Below, piece after piece: positions 35,111-43,731 of a stretch of DNA of 64,000 nt (its first letter is position 1; each line of letters starts with the position of its first letter). A program made the translations under genes and the position numbers. Source of the stretch: Nocardiopsis sp. FR4. Lineage in GTDB: Bacteria > Actinomycetota > Actinomycetes > Streptosporangiales > Streptosporangiaceae. The stretch is from the NCBI RefSeq assembly GCF_009830945.1, contig NZ_VWVV01000012.1, positions 62,001-126,000 on the forward strand, in the 5' to 3' direction. The notes below the pieces were generated by a model. The model had not been told where the DNA came from and did no database searches. It saw only the letters and a program-made list of their open reading frames with translations.

Positions 35111-38100
35111 TTGAGGTCACTGAGGGACGACGAGTACGAGATCGGGTACGCGCCGGGGGCGCCCGGGGACCCGCCGACGGCCCTCGGCGGCCGCTCGGGG
35201 GTCGGCGCCGCATCACTGCGCTGGAAACCGCCGATCGACCGTTCGGAGGTGCGCTCCCTCCTGGCCTACCTGCGCGCCTGCCTGCGCCGCGAGGCCGTGC
35301 ACACCCACACCGTGCGCGCCGACGACCTGGACACCGACCTGTGCGCCTGCCTGCCCGCCGGTCCCGAGGCCCTCTTCAGCGGGGCCCGGGAGACCCTCCC
35401 GCTCCCGCCCAAGGCGGCCCGGGTCCTGCGCCTGGCGCAGCACCGGGGACAGGCCCCGCGCTACGGCTACCCCCTGGTGTTCCTGGGCCCGGAGGAGGAG
35501 CGCCTCGCCCTGCCCCTGCTCACCGTCGACGTGATCGCGGTGGACGACGCCGCGGACCCCCGCCCGGACCCCGCCTACGCGGCGGTGCGCGCGGTCGGTC
35601 CTCCCGACGTCAACCCCGCCCTGCTGGAGCGGCTCGGCGTCACCGATCCCGAGGACCTGTTCGAGCTGCGCACCCGCCTGCGGGCCGGGGCGCCCGACCC
35701 CTCCCGCCGCCCCGGAGCCGTGGCCGACCTCGCCGCCAAGGTCCGCGCGCTGCTGGCCCGGCTGGAGATCGAGAGGGTCGACGACATCGCCCCGCTCGGA
35801 ACCCGGGGAGCTCCGCGCACCGACGGCGACGGCGCCCACAACGTCGCCGTCCTCTGGCGCGCCGGACCCGGCGGACACCACGAGGCCGACGAGTACGACC
35901 CCGGCGGCGTCGAGGGCGTCCTGGCCGACCTCGACCCCTCCGACCGCGACGGCCTCAACCCCGACGACGTCAGCGGCACGGCCCTGGAGTCCCTCCTGGG
36001 CCAGGCGGCCGCGAGCCGGGGAGCGGAGGAGGGCGCCTCCGCGCGGCTCTTCCGCGGCGGCCGGGCGGGCCTCCGGCGGATCGGACGCGGGGGCTCCTCC
36101 CCGCTCCCGGACGACGGCACCGACGAACCCATCGTCCCCCTCTCCACCACCCCGCTCAACCAGTCCCAGTACGCGGTCCTGCGCGCCGCCATGCGCGAGC
36201 AGCTCACCGTGGCCGCGGCCCCGCCGGGCTGCGGCGCGCACGAGCTGGTCGACGCCCTCGTGCGCACCGCCGTGGGCAACGGACAGCGCGTGCTGGTGTG
36301 CGGGCACACCGAGGACGACGTCGTCCAGACCCTCGCCCGGGCCGACGCCTCGCCCGCGCACCCCCTCGTCCGGGTGGGCGTGCGCGAACACCGCTCCGCC
36401 GAGGTGCTGCTGCTCACCCGCCTGCTCACCGAGCACACGCACGGCCTGCCGATCGGACCCCCGGGCACGGACGGCGGGGACCCCACCGCCCACCGGGCGG
36501 AGCTGTCCGAGGCCTGGTCGCGCGTCCGCCGGGCCTGGCGGGCCATGGACACCATGGCCTCGGGCGGCCACGCGCTCGCCTCCCTGGCCGAGGAGCGCGA
36601 GCGCGTCATCGCCCAGGGCTGGGACCCCGACGCCCTCTTCACCCCCGAGCGGGGCGGCCCCGAGTACTGGCTGCACCGGGCCGAGCGCGCCAGCGCGGGC
36701 GGCCTGGCCGGGCTGCACCACCGCGGTGCGATCCGCCGCGAACTGGGCGTGGCCACCGACCCCGACAGCCTCGCCCTGCTGTGCGTGGTCGCCCGGTTGG
36801 AGAGCGAGTGGCGCTCGGCGGTGGACCGGCGCACCCGCGGCGCCCCCCTGGGCCAACTGACCGCCGAGCTGGCCGACGCGCTGGCCCGGCACCGCAGGGC
36901 CAGCGCGGGCTGCCTGCGGGCGGTCTGTGAGCCCCGCCTGTGGCGCGGGCGGGCCGCGATCGAGAACCGCCTGGAGACCCTCAACTGGCACCACGGCAAC
37001 GGGTGGCCCGGTCTGGGCAACCTGTTCGACACCCTGCCCGCGTGGGTGTGCCGCACCGACCAGATGCGCGCGCTGCCGCCCCAGGCGGGACTGTTCGACC
37101 TGGTCGTCGTGCTCGGAGCGGAACTGACCCGGGTGGCCGAGCTGCTGCCCGCGCTCTACCGGGCCAACCGCGCGGTGGTCCTGGGCGACCCCGCCCACCC
37201 CGGCCCCACGAGCGCGCTGGAGCCGGAGGAGGAGCGCCGGGCCCTGGCCGTCGCGGGGCTGGCCGCCGACCAACTCGACGACCGGGGCCTGCGCTACAGC
37301 GCGGGTTCGGCGATGCGCGCCCTGTACCGGGCCGTGCCGCCCCTGCTCTGGCTGGACGAGCACGACGGAGCGCCGCCCCGGCTCGCCGAGGTGGCCTCCC
37401 GGCACTGCTACGGGGGCAGGATCGCGGTGCGCACCACGCCCGACCCCACCGCGGGGCCCGCCTTCGAGTGGCGCGACGTCCCGGGGGTGTGCGAGGCGGC
37501 GCCCGGCGCCTCCTACGTCAACCGGGAGGAGGCCTACCGGGTGGCGGTGGTGGTCGACGAGATCGACGAGCACCTGCCGCGCGGCCGGGTGATCGGCGTC
37601 GTCGCGCCGACCCAGCCCCAGGTGGCGCTCATCCGCCGCCTGCTGCGCACCCGCGCACCCCGGCACGAGGTACGGCTCGGCGGCCCCGACCTGCTGGCCC
37701 GCGACGGCGACGCGGTGGACGTCACGGTGCTCTCGCCCATGCTCACCTTCGGGGCGCCCGCCATCGCCGAACGCCGGATCCGCCGGATGGCCCACCTGTG
37801 GTCGTCGGTGCTCACCCGCACCCGCCAGCGCCTCGTGGCGGTGGGGGACCGCCGCTACTGGTCGGGGGACGACGGCCCGCTCGGCGACCTGGACGCGCTG
37901 GCGGCGGGCACCCTCGCGCCACGGGCGGACCCGGCCGCGGCCACGCTGGTGGAGGAGCTGCGCCGGGTCGGTACCGGGGTGACCCTCCAGCAGACGGTCG
38001 AGGGCTGGACCGCCGACATGGTGGTCCGGTTCGGCTCCCGCCGCCTGCTGCTCCTGCTCGACCGCGAGCCCGACGGGCGCTCCCTGCGCCACCTGCTCGC

Positions 38101-38212
38101 CCGCGGCCACTCCCTCAACCGCGCCACCGGGGACCCGGTCGTGGTGGTCCCGGCCTGGCGGTGCCTGGCCGATCCGCGCGCCCTGGTGGAGGAGATCCTC
38201 TCCGCGCACTGA
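35111..38212 (+). CDS. Large UPF1/DNA2-like superfamily 1 protein with degenerate helicase motifs
   Basis: A 1033-residue protein of unrecognised family. A Q-motif-like LNQSQYAVLRAAM lies near residue 348. The P-loop position reads APPGCGAHE (about 370), lacking the Walker A Lys-Thr. The Walker B position reads FDLVVVLGAEL (about 663) instead of DEA. VVLGDPAHPGP (about 690) recalls motif III GDxxQLPP, VIGVVAPTQPQVALIRRLL (about 827) recalls motif IV, and SSVLTRTRQRLVAVGD (about 898) retains motif VI. The tail (about 950-1030) holds GWTADMVVRFGSRRLLLLLDRE, a possible nuclease-like remnant. The first ~230 residues are unassigned. It begins at TTG 35111 after a perfect palindrome and precedes a DNA glycosylase gene. 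Confidence 0.6.
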   Translation: MRSLRDDEYEIGYAPGAPGDPPTALGGRSGVGAASLRWKPPIDRSEVRSLLAYLRACLRREAVHTHTVRADDLDTDLCACLPAGPEALFSGARETLPLPPKAARVLRLAQHRGQAPRYGYPLVFLGPEEERLALPLLTVDVIAVDDAADPRPDPAYAAVRAVGPPDVNPALLERLGVTDPEDLFELRTRLRAGAPDPSRRPGAVADLAAKVRALLARLEIERVDDIAPLGTRGAPRTDGDGAHNVAVLWRAGPGGHHEADEYDPGGVEGVLADLDPSDRDGLNPDDVSGTALESLLGQAAASRGAEEGASARLFRGGRAGLRRIGRGGSSPLPDDGTDEPIVPLSTTPLNQSQYAVLRAAMREQLTVAAAPPGCGAHELVDALVRTAVGNGQRVLVCGHTEDDVVQTLARADASPAHPLVRVGVREHRSAEVLLLTRLLTEHTHGLPIGPPGTDGGDPTAHRAELSEAWSRVRRAWRAMDTMASGGHALASLAEERERVIAQGWDPDALFTPERGGPEYWLHRAERASAGGLAGLHHRGAIRRELGVATDPDSLALLCVVARLESEWRSAVDRRTRGAPLGQLTAELADALARHRRASAGCLRAVCEPRLWRGRAAIENRLETLNWHHGNGWPGLGNLFDTLPAWVCRTDQMRALPPQAGLFDLVVVLGAELTRVAELLPALYRANRAVVLGDPAHPGPTSALEPEEERRALAVAGLAADQLDDRGLRYSAGSAMRALYRAVPPLLWLDEHDGAPPRLAEVASRHCYGGRIAVRTTPDPTAGPAFEWRDVPGVCEAAPGASYVNREEAYRVAVVVDEIDEHLPRGRVIGVVAPTQPQVALIRRLLRTRAPRHEVRLGGPDLLARDGDAVDVTVLSPMLTFGAPAIAERRIRRMAHLWSSVLTRTRQRLVAVGDRRYWSGDDGPLGDLDALAAGTLAPRADPAAATLVEELRRVGTGVTLQQTVEGWTADMVVRFGSRRLLLLLDREPDGRSLRHLLARGHSLNRATGDPVVVVPAWRCLADPRALVEEILSAH

Positions 38213-38232
38213 GGACGGTCGGGCCGCGCCCG

Positions 38233-38250
38233 CCCGGGCCGGTGCCCGGG
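38233..38250 (+). terminator. Short hairpin after the helicase-like gene
   Basis: CCCGGGC (38233-38239) pairs with GCCCGGG (38244-38250), 4-base loop. It is a modest stem, possibly only partly terminating before the glycosylase gene. Confidence 0.45.
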
Positions 38251-38337
38251 TCCGGCGGCGGCGAAATACCCTGGAGCGGGATGCCCGGAACGCGGTGGCT
38301 CGCCGCTGGCCGGGGCGCGGTTGAGAGGGGAACACGG

Positions 38338-39231
38338 GTGCCTGAGGGCCACACGCTGCACCGCCTGGCGGCGCACTTCGACAAGACCTTCGGCGGCGCG
38401 GCGGTGCGGGCCAGCAGCCCGCAGGGCCGCTTCGCCGACGGCGCCGCCCGTGTGGACGGCCGGGTGATGACCGGGAGCGAGGCGCACGGCAAGCACCTCT
38501 TCCTGGGCTTCGACTCGGGGGAGTGGCTGCGGGTCCACCTGGGCCTGTACGGGGCCTGGACCTTCGGCGACGCCGACGGGGAGCGCCACCTGGGCGCCCC
38601 GCGCGCCGAGGGCGGATCCCGCCCGGACCTGGTCCGCGACGGGGAGGGCTTCGTCGTGCCGCCCCCGCCGGTCGGCGCGGTGCGCGCCCGCCTGGTCAAC
38701 TCCTCCGGCTGGGCCGACCTGCGCGGGCCCTCGGCCTGCGAGGTCGTCACCGAGGAGGAGAAACTCGCCGTCCAGGACAGGCTGGGCCCCGACCCCCTGC
38801 GCGCGGACGCCGACCCCGAACGCGCCTGGCGCGCGGTCAGCCGCTCCCGGACCAGCGTCGCCGCGCTGCTCATGCGCCAGGACGTGGTGGCGGGGATCGG
38901 CAACATCTACCGCGCGGAGTCGCTCTTCCGCGCCGGCCTGGACCCCCTGACCCCGGGCCGTGACCTCACCCGCGACCAGTGGGACCGGCTCTGGGCGGAC
39001 CTCTCCGCGCTGCTCCGCGACGGGGTGCGCGACGGCTACATCATCACCACCCGGCCCGAGCACCGACCGGACCCGGCCGCGCGCCCCGTCCCCCGGCCGG
39101 ACACCCTCTACGTCTGCTACCGCACCGGGGAGCCCTGCCGGGTGTGCTCCTCACCCGTGGCCTCCCGGGAACTGGCGGGGCGTACGCTCTACTGGTGCCC
39201 CGGGTGCCAGCCGGGCTCCCCGCGGAGCTGA
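38338..39231 (+). CDS. nei: Fpg/Nei-family DNA glycosylase
   Basis: A 297-residue bifunctional glycosylase/AP lyase that removes oxidised bases. After the initiator (GTG 38338), P2 and E3 form the catalytic N-terminus (PEGHTLHRLA). GNIYRAESLFRAGLDP is in the helix-two-turns-helix, and a C-terminal zinc finger has CRVC and CPGC (about residues 265-292). The H and T following PEG are typical of Nei rather than Fpg. It probably belongs to base excision repair of oxidised pyrimidines. Its place behind the helicase-like gene hints at a DNA-related role for that gene. Confidence 0.93.
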   Translation: MPEGHTLHRLAAHFDKTFGGAAVRASSPQGRFADGAARVDGRVMTGSEAHGKHLFLGFDSGEWLRVHLGLYGAWTFGDADGERHLGAPRAEGGSRPDLVRDGEGFVVPPPPVGAVRARLVNSSGWADLRGPSACEVVTEEEKLAVQDRLGPDPLRADADPERAWRAVSRSRTSVAALLMRQDVVAGIGNIYRAESLFRAGLDPLTPGRDLTRDQWDRLWADLSALLRDGVRDGYIITTRPEHRPDPAARPVPRPDTLYVCYRTGEPCRVCSSPVASRELAGRTLYWCPGCQPGSPRS

Positions 39232-39284
39232 GGTACCGGCCCCGGGGGCTTCCCAGGTGATGGAGTACAATCCCCAACCGTCTA

Positions 39285-39298
39285 CTTAACCGGTTCAG
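39285..39298. promoter_or_regulatory. LacI-type operator upstream of the lacI-family gene
   Basis: CTTAACCGGTTCAG at 39285-39298 matches the palindrome CTGAACCGGTTCAG at 13 of 14 positions, 23 bases before the regulator start. Related sites occur at 40614-40627 and 40734-40747. Confidence 0.65.
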
Positions 39299-39320
39299 TT
39301 GTCTGTGGTCAGGGGGACGG

Positions 39321-40352
39321 ATGGGGGGTCTGATGCGGCGTCCGACCATCATGGACATCGCCAAGGCCGCAGGTGTGTCCAAGGGCGCCGTGTCGTACGC
39401 CCTCAACGGTCGTCCCGGAGTCTCGGAGGAGACCCGCGGGCGCATCCTGGCGATCGCCCGCGACCTGGGCTGGGCGCCCAGCAGCCCCGCGCGGGCGCTC
39501 TCGCCCGGAGGGCGGGTCGGCGCGGTCGGCCTGGTGGTCGACCGGCCCGCGCACTCGCTCGGCGTGGAGCCCTTCTTCATGCAGCTGGTCTCGGGGATCG
39601 AGACGGAGCTGGCCTCCTCCGGGGTGGACCTGTTGTTACAGGTCACCGAGGACACGGGCGCCGAGATCGCGGCCTACCGCCGCTGGGCGGCCGAGCGCCG
39701 GGTCGACGGCGTGATCATGGTCGACCTGCGCGTGGAGGACCCCCGGGTCCCGGTCGTGGAGGGGCTGGGCCTGCCCGCCGTCGTCCTGGGCGGCCCCGAG
39801 GGCGCGGGCTCCCTGCCCTGCCTGCACACCGACGACGCCAGCGCCGTGCGCGAGGTGGTCCACTACCTGGCGGCGCTCGGCCACCGGCGGATCGTCCAGG
39901 TGGCGGGTCCGCCGGAGTTCATGCACACCGGGGCGCGGACGCGTGCCTTCCGGGAGGCGGCCGAGCAGGCCGGGCTGGACGGGGCGCGCTCGGTGCACGC
40001 CGACTACACCGGAGAGGCGGGCACGCGGACCACGCGCAGACTGCTGGCCGCCACCGACCGGCCGACCGCCCTGGTCTACGACAACGACCTGATGGCGGTG
40101 GCCGGGCTGGGCGTGGCCCACGAGATGGGCATCGAGGTGCCCTCGCAGCTGTCCATCGTGGCCTGGGACGACTCGGTGCTGTGCCACCTGGTGCGCCCCT
40201 CCCTGACCGCGATCGTCCGCGACGTCGTCTCCTACGGGCGCCAGGCCGCGCTCATGCTGGCCGAGGCGGTCGAGGGCCGGACGGTGGCGCACCAGAGCAC
40301 CTCCCGGGGCGAGCTGTACCCGAGGGCGAGCACCGGCCCCCTGGGGGCCTGA
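39321..40352 (+). CDS. LacI-family transcriptional regulator
   Basis: A 343-residue LacI regulator. The N-terminal helix-turn-helix is TIMDIAKAAGVSKGAVSYAL followed by the hinge (about residues 8-60). The periplasmic-binding-like domain begins with VGAVGLVVDRPAH and includes DNDLMAVAGLGVAHEMGIEVP, so the effector is probably a sugar. In-frame ATGs at 39321 and 39333 are equally supported. It lies upstream of, and in the same direction as, a five-gene peptide-family ABC importer, whose promoter carries the same palindrome as its own, so it probably controls both. Confidence 0.93.
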   Translation: MGGLMRRPTIMDIAKAAGVSKGAVSYALNGRPGVSEETRGRILAIARDLGWAPSSPARALSPGGRVGAVGLVVDRPAHSLGVEPFFMQLVSGIETELASSGVDLLLQVTEDTGAEIAAYRRWAAERRVDGVIMVDLRVEDPRVPVVEGLGLPAVVLGGPEGAGSLPCLHTDDASAVREVVHYLAALGHRRIVQVAGPPEFMHTGARTRAFREAAEQAGLDGARSVHADYTGEAGTRTTRRLLAATDRPTALVYDNDLMAVAGLGVAHEMGIEVPSQLSIVAWDDSVLCHLVRPSLTAIVRDVVSYGRQAALMLAEAVEGRTVAHQSTSRGELYPRASTGPLGA

Positions 40353-40613
40353 ACCGACCCCCTCCAACCGACACCCCTCCCGCCGGGCTCCGCGCCCGGA
40401 CCGGGAGCTCGGCCGTGCCCGGGGTTCCTTCGTAGTGCGGGCGGGGTCTTTGTTGTCCCTGTGGCCACGTAGAACGTGCGGGGCCGGACGAACGCCCGGC
40501 CCGGGTGACCGGAAGGTGGCCGCGGGGCGAAGCCGGGCCCCCTCCGGGCGGGCGGTTCCCCCGTGCGCGGCGTCCCGGCGCCGACCGCGCCCGACGGGTG
40601 CGAAACCCCGTCG

Positions 40614-40627
40614 CAGAACCGGTTCAG
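40614..40627. promoter_or_regulatory. LacI-type operator, distal site of ABC operon
   Basis: CAGAACCGGTTCAG at 40614-40627, 13 of 14 match to CTGAACCGGTTCAG; the inner ten bases are a perfect palindrome. Confidence 0.6.
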
Positions 40628-40733
40628 TGCGGTCCAACTAGCTGACATACCCGCATCTGTGCTGTTACAAGCGAATAACAGCGAAGTGTCGGGGATTGAC
40701 GGGCTTCCAGCGAACGTGTTGTTGTTAACGTCA

Positions 40734-40747
40734 CTTACCCGGTTCAG
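40734..40747. promoter_or_regulatory. LacI-type operator, proximal site of ABC operon
   Basis: CTTACCCGGTTCAG at 40734-40747, 12 of 14 match to the same palindrome, 24 bases before the CelR-type box. Confidence 0.5.
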
Positions 40748-40770
40748 CAACGGTCCTGCGCGCTCCCCAT

Positions 40771-40784
40771 TGGGAGCGCTCCCA
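40771..40784. promoter_or_regulatory. CelR/CebR-type operator box
   Basis: TGGGAGCGCTCCCA at 40771-40784 is a perfect 14-bp palindrome identical to the box recognised by CelR of Thermobifida and CebR of Streptomyces, repressors that respond to cellobiose or cello-oligosaccharides. It lies 59 bases before the binding-protein ATG. Confidence 0.8.
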
Positions 40785-40843
40785 CTCCTCCGGTTTCCGG
40801 AGGGGTCCCCCCACAGGCCGGCCGGGTGGAAGGAGGAGTCGAG

Positions 40844-42556
40844 ATGAGAAATCTGCGGCTTCCCGCAGCACTCGCGGCCCTGGCCATCGCGGCCACGGCG
40901 TGCTCGGGTGACGGCGGGGACGGCAGCGGCGCTTCCGGAGGGCAGTACCCCCGGAACGAGACCCTGTACACGACCGGTACCGCGTGGGGCCCGCCGACCA
41001 GCTGGAACCCCATGATGCGGGGCCAGTACGCGGTCGGAACGATCGGCCTGGTCTACGAGCCGCTCTTCCTCTTCGACCCGGACGCGGGCGAGTACGTCCA
41101 CTGGCTCGCCGAGAGCGACGAGTGGACCGCCGACAACGTCCACCAGATCACCCTGCGCGAGGGCGTCACCTGGACCGACGGCGAGCCCCTGGTGGCCGAG
41201 GACGTCGTCACCACGATGGAGCTGGGCCAGCTCGACGGCTCCCCCTACAGCAACCTCTGGACCTACGTCGAGAGCGTCGAGGCCACCGACGAGCGCACGG
41301 TCGAGGTCACCTTCTCGGACAGCCGTCCGCAGGAGTGGATGAACTGGGCCTACACCTCCCCGATCGTCCCGGCGCACATCTGGGGCGAGATGTCGGAGAG
41401 CGACGTCCTCGACAGCGCCAACGAGAACCCGGTCGGCACCGGCTCCTACGTCTACGAGTCGCACTCCGACGACCGCATGGTCTGGGAGCGCAACGACGAC
41501 TGGTGGGCCACCGAGGCGCTCGACCTGGACATGGACGCGCGCTACATCGTCGACATCGTCAACGCCTCCAACGAGGTGACGATGGGCATGCTGAACCAGA
41601 ACGAGGTCGACCTCTCCAACAACTTCCTCCCGGGAATCGACCAGGTCCTCAACAGCGACGGCAACGTCACCAGCTTCTACGACGGCCCGCCGTACATGAG
41701 GAGCGCCAACACCGCCTGGCTGGTCCCCAACCTCACCAAGGCGCCGCTGGACGACGTGGAGTTCCGCCAGGCCCTGGCGCACGCCATCGACCTCCAGCAG
41801 ATCGTCGAGGGGCCCTACTCCAACCTCGTCGAGCCCGCCAACCCCACCGGCCTGCTGCCCGAGTGGGACGCCTACATCGACCACGAGCTGGTCGAGACCG
41901 AGGGCTTCAGCTACAACGCGGACGAGGCCGTGGCCATCCTCGAGGAGGCCGGCTACCTGGACCAGGACGGCGACGGCTTCGTGGAGACGCCCGACGGCGA
42001 CCCCATCAGCCTGACCCTGGAGGTCCCCTCCGGCTGGACCGACTGGATGGAGTCGGCCCGCCTCATCGCGGAGAACGCCAAGGCCGTCGGGATCAACGTC
42101 GAGGCGCAGTTCCCCGAGTTCGACCTGCTGGTGGACAACCGCAACGCCGGTGAGTTCGACCTGATCATCAACAACGAGCGCCAGCTGAGCAACACGCCCT
42201 GGACCTACTACGACTACCTCTTCCGTCTGCCGATCAACGACCAGCAGACCACGGTGAACTTCCACCGCTACGAGAACGAGGAGGCCTGGGAGCTCACCGA
42301 GCAGCTCGCCGCCGTCCCCGTGGACGACGTCGAGGCCGCCGCCGAGATTACCTCCCAGATCCAGGAGATCCAGCTGGCCGAGCTCCCGGCCATCCCGCTC
42401 TGGTACAACGGCCTCTGGTCGCAGTCCACCAACCAGCACTGGACCAACTGGCCCAGCGAGCACAGCGACACCCCGAACAGCCCGGCCACCCTCTGGAACG
42501 GCTGGCTGGAGCTGGGCGCCATCACCACCCTCGCGGAGATCGAACCGGTCGAGTAG
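40844..42556 (+). CDS. Family 5 extracellular binding lipoprotein of ABC importer (probable oligosaccharide)
   Basis: A 570-residue SBP_bac_5 protein. It has a lipoprotein signal ending in lipobox ATAC with Cys20. The mature part shows NPMMRGQYAVGTIGLVYEPL, the ITLREGVTWTDGEPL motif, FRQALAHAIDLQQIV and LPAIPLWYNGLW, typical of this fold. ATG 40844 follows AGGAGGAG. The family is named for peptides, but members also import cello-, xylo- and manno-oligosaccharides. The CelR box upstream favours a plant cell-wall oligosaccharide. It is the first gene of a five-gene operon. Confidence 0.88.
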   Translation: MRNLRLPAALAALAIAATACSGDGGDGSGASGGQYPRNETLYTTGTAWGPPTSWNPMMRGQYAVGTIGLVYEPLFLFDPDAGEYVHWLAESDEWTADNVHQITLREGVTWTDGEPLVAEDVVTTMELGQLDGSPYSNLWTYVESVEATDERTVEVTFSDSRPQEWMNWAYTSPIVPAHIWGEMSESDVLDSANENPVGTGSYVYESHSDDRMVWERNDDWWATEALDLDMDARYIVDIVNASNEVTMGMLNQNEVDLSNNFLPGIDQVLNSDGNVTSFYDGPPYMRSANTAWLVPNLTKAPLDDVEFRQALAHAIDLQQIVEGPYSNLVEPANPTGLLPEWDAYIDHELVETEGFSYNADEAVAILEEAGYLDQDGDGFVETPDGDPISLTLEVPSGWTDWMESARLIAENAKAVGINVEAQFPEFDLLVDNRNAGEFDLIINNERQLSNTPWTYYDYLFRLPINDQQTTVNFHRYENEEAWELTEQLAAVPVDDVEAAAEITSQIQEIQLAELPAIPLWYNGLWSQSTNQHWTNWPSEHSDTPNSPATLWNGWLELGAITTLAEIEPVE

Positions 42557-42561
42557 GGGCC

Positions 42562-42583
42562 AGGGGGAGCCACACCTCCCCCT
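42562..42583 (+). terminator. Hairpin directly after the binding-protein gene
   Basis: AGGGGGAG (42562-42569) pairs with CTCCCCCT (42576-42583), 6-base loop, starting 6 bases after the stop. It may stabilise the binding-protein message or attenuate the downstream permease genes. Confidence 0.55.
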
Positions 42584-42654
42584 CCCCCCGACCGCTCCCA
42601 CCCCGGCCGCGGCCCGGCGCGCAAGAGGCCCGGCCGGGGACGCCCCGGGCGGGC

Positions 42655-42689
42655 GGGCGCGGTACGGACCCCCGGTCCGCACCGCGCCC
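42655..42689 (+). terminator. Second hairpin in the binding-protein/permease spacer
   Basis: GGGCGCGGT-a-CGGACC (42655-42670) pairs with GGTCCG-c-ACCGCGCCC (42674-42689), 15 paired positions with one internal mismatch and a 3-base loop. Same likely role as the preceding hairpin. Confidence 0.55.
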
Positions 42690-42735
42690 CCGCCGGGGCC
42701 ACTCGACTGTCCGCCGCCATCACCTGGAGGAACGT

Positions 42736-43731
42736 GTGTGGCGCTACATCGGTCGTAAGCTCTTCGTCTACCTGCTTACGTTCATCGTCGCGGTCACCAT
42801 CAACTGGATGATCCCGCGCTTCATGCCGGGCGACCCCGTCCGGAGCATGCTCTCCCGCGCCCAGGTCAGCAACCCCGAGGCCCTGGAGCGCATGACGACC
42901 TACTACAACGAGGTCTTCGGCCTCGACCGCTCGCTTCCCCAGCAGTACCTGAGCTTCTGGTCGGGACTGCTGCGCGGGGACCTGGGCATCAGCACGATGC
43001 TCTACCCCGAACCGGTCCTGGACATCATCCTGCGGGCCGTCCCCTACACCCTGGGCCTGCTGCTGCCCGCCATCCTGCTCAGCTGGATCATCGGCAACCG
43101 CTTCGGCGCCTTCGCCGCCCGCAGCAAGGTCCTGGACAACACGGTCCTACCGGTCGGCTACGTCCTGACCGCCACCCCGTACATGTGGCTGGCCCTGCTG
43201 CTGGCCTGGAGCCTGGGCATCGTCGCCGGGGTCTTCCCGGTCGCGGGAGGCTACAGCTACTCCCTGCGCCCCGACTTCAGCTGGATGTTCATCTCCAGCC
43301 TGCTCTCCCACTGGGTGCTGCCGTTCCTGTCGCTGTTCATCGTGGCGCTCGGCGGCTGGGCGATCGGCATGCGCAACATGATCATCTACGAGCTGGAGGC
43401 GGACTACGCCAACTACCTCCAGGCCCTGGGCGCCCCGCGCCGCCTGATCCGCCGATACGCGTTCCGCAACGCGATGCTGCCGCAGATCACCGGCCTGGCG
43501 GTCCAGCTCGGCACGCTCATCGCCGGTGCGCTGCTCACCGAGATCGTCTTCAACTACCCGGGCCTGGGCACCCTGATCCTCAGCTCCCTGAACAGCCGGG
43601 ACTTCTTCCTGCTCCAGGGCATCTTCCTGTTCGTGGTCATCGGGGTGCTGATCGCCAACTTCATCATCGACATCGTCTACGTGCTGATCGACCCGCGCAC
43701 CCGGGTCCAGATGACGGGAGGCTCCTCATGA
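42736..43731 (+). CDS. ABC importer permease 1 (DppB/OppB-like)
   Basis: A 331-residue permease with an N-terminal helix (residues 8-28), the family NPEALERMTTYYNEVFGLDRSLPQQY region, and about five further helices. The coupling loop is in EADYANYLQALGAPRRLIRRYAFRNAMLPQ (about residues 220-250). GTG 42736 follows CTGGAGGAAC. It forms the channel with the next gene product; its stop overlaps that start by 4 bases. Confidence 0.92.
   Translation: MWRYIGRKLFVYLLTFIVAVTINWMIPRFMPGDPVRSMLSRAQVSNPEALERMTTYYNEVFGLDRSLPQQYLSFWSGLLRGDLGISTMLYPEPVLDIILRAVPYTLGLLLPAILLSWIIGNRFGAFAARSKVLDNTVLPVGYVLTATPYMWLALLLAWSLGIVAGVFPVAGGYSYSLRPDFSWMFISSLLSHWVLPFLSLFIVALGGWAIGMRNMIIYELEADYANYLQALGAPRRLIRRYAFRNAMLPQITGLAVQLGTLIAGALLTEIVFNYPGLGTLILSSLNSRDFFLLQGIFLFVVIGVLIANFIIDIVYVLIDPRTRVQMTGGSS

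Larger units (their letters stand above)
40353..40843. other. Regulatory intergenic region between lacI-type gene and ABC operon
   Basis: A gap of about 490 bases. The first 250 bases show only a weak hairpin (CCGGGC/GCCCGG at 40383-40399) that may end the regulator transcript. From 40614 the gap becomes AT-richer and holds two LacI-type palindromes, a dyad GCTGTTA/TAACAGC at 40661-40682 and the CelR/CebR-type box at 40771-40784. The ribosome site AGGAGGAG precedes the ATG at 40844. Confidence 0.6.

Noticed and set aside
35213-38335. A 1040-codon open frame antisense to the helicase-like gene
   Set aside because: Composition is typical of the GC-rich mirror frame (Gly/Arg/Gln/Val-rich, no recognisable motif), while the sense strand shows a coherent protein and a promoter palindrome.
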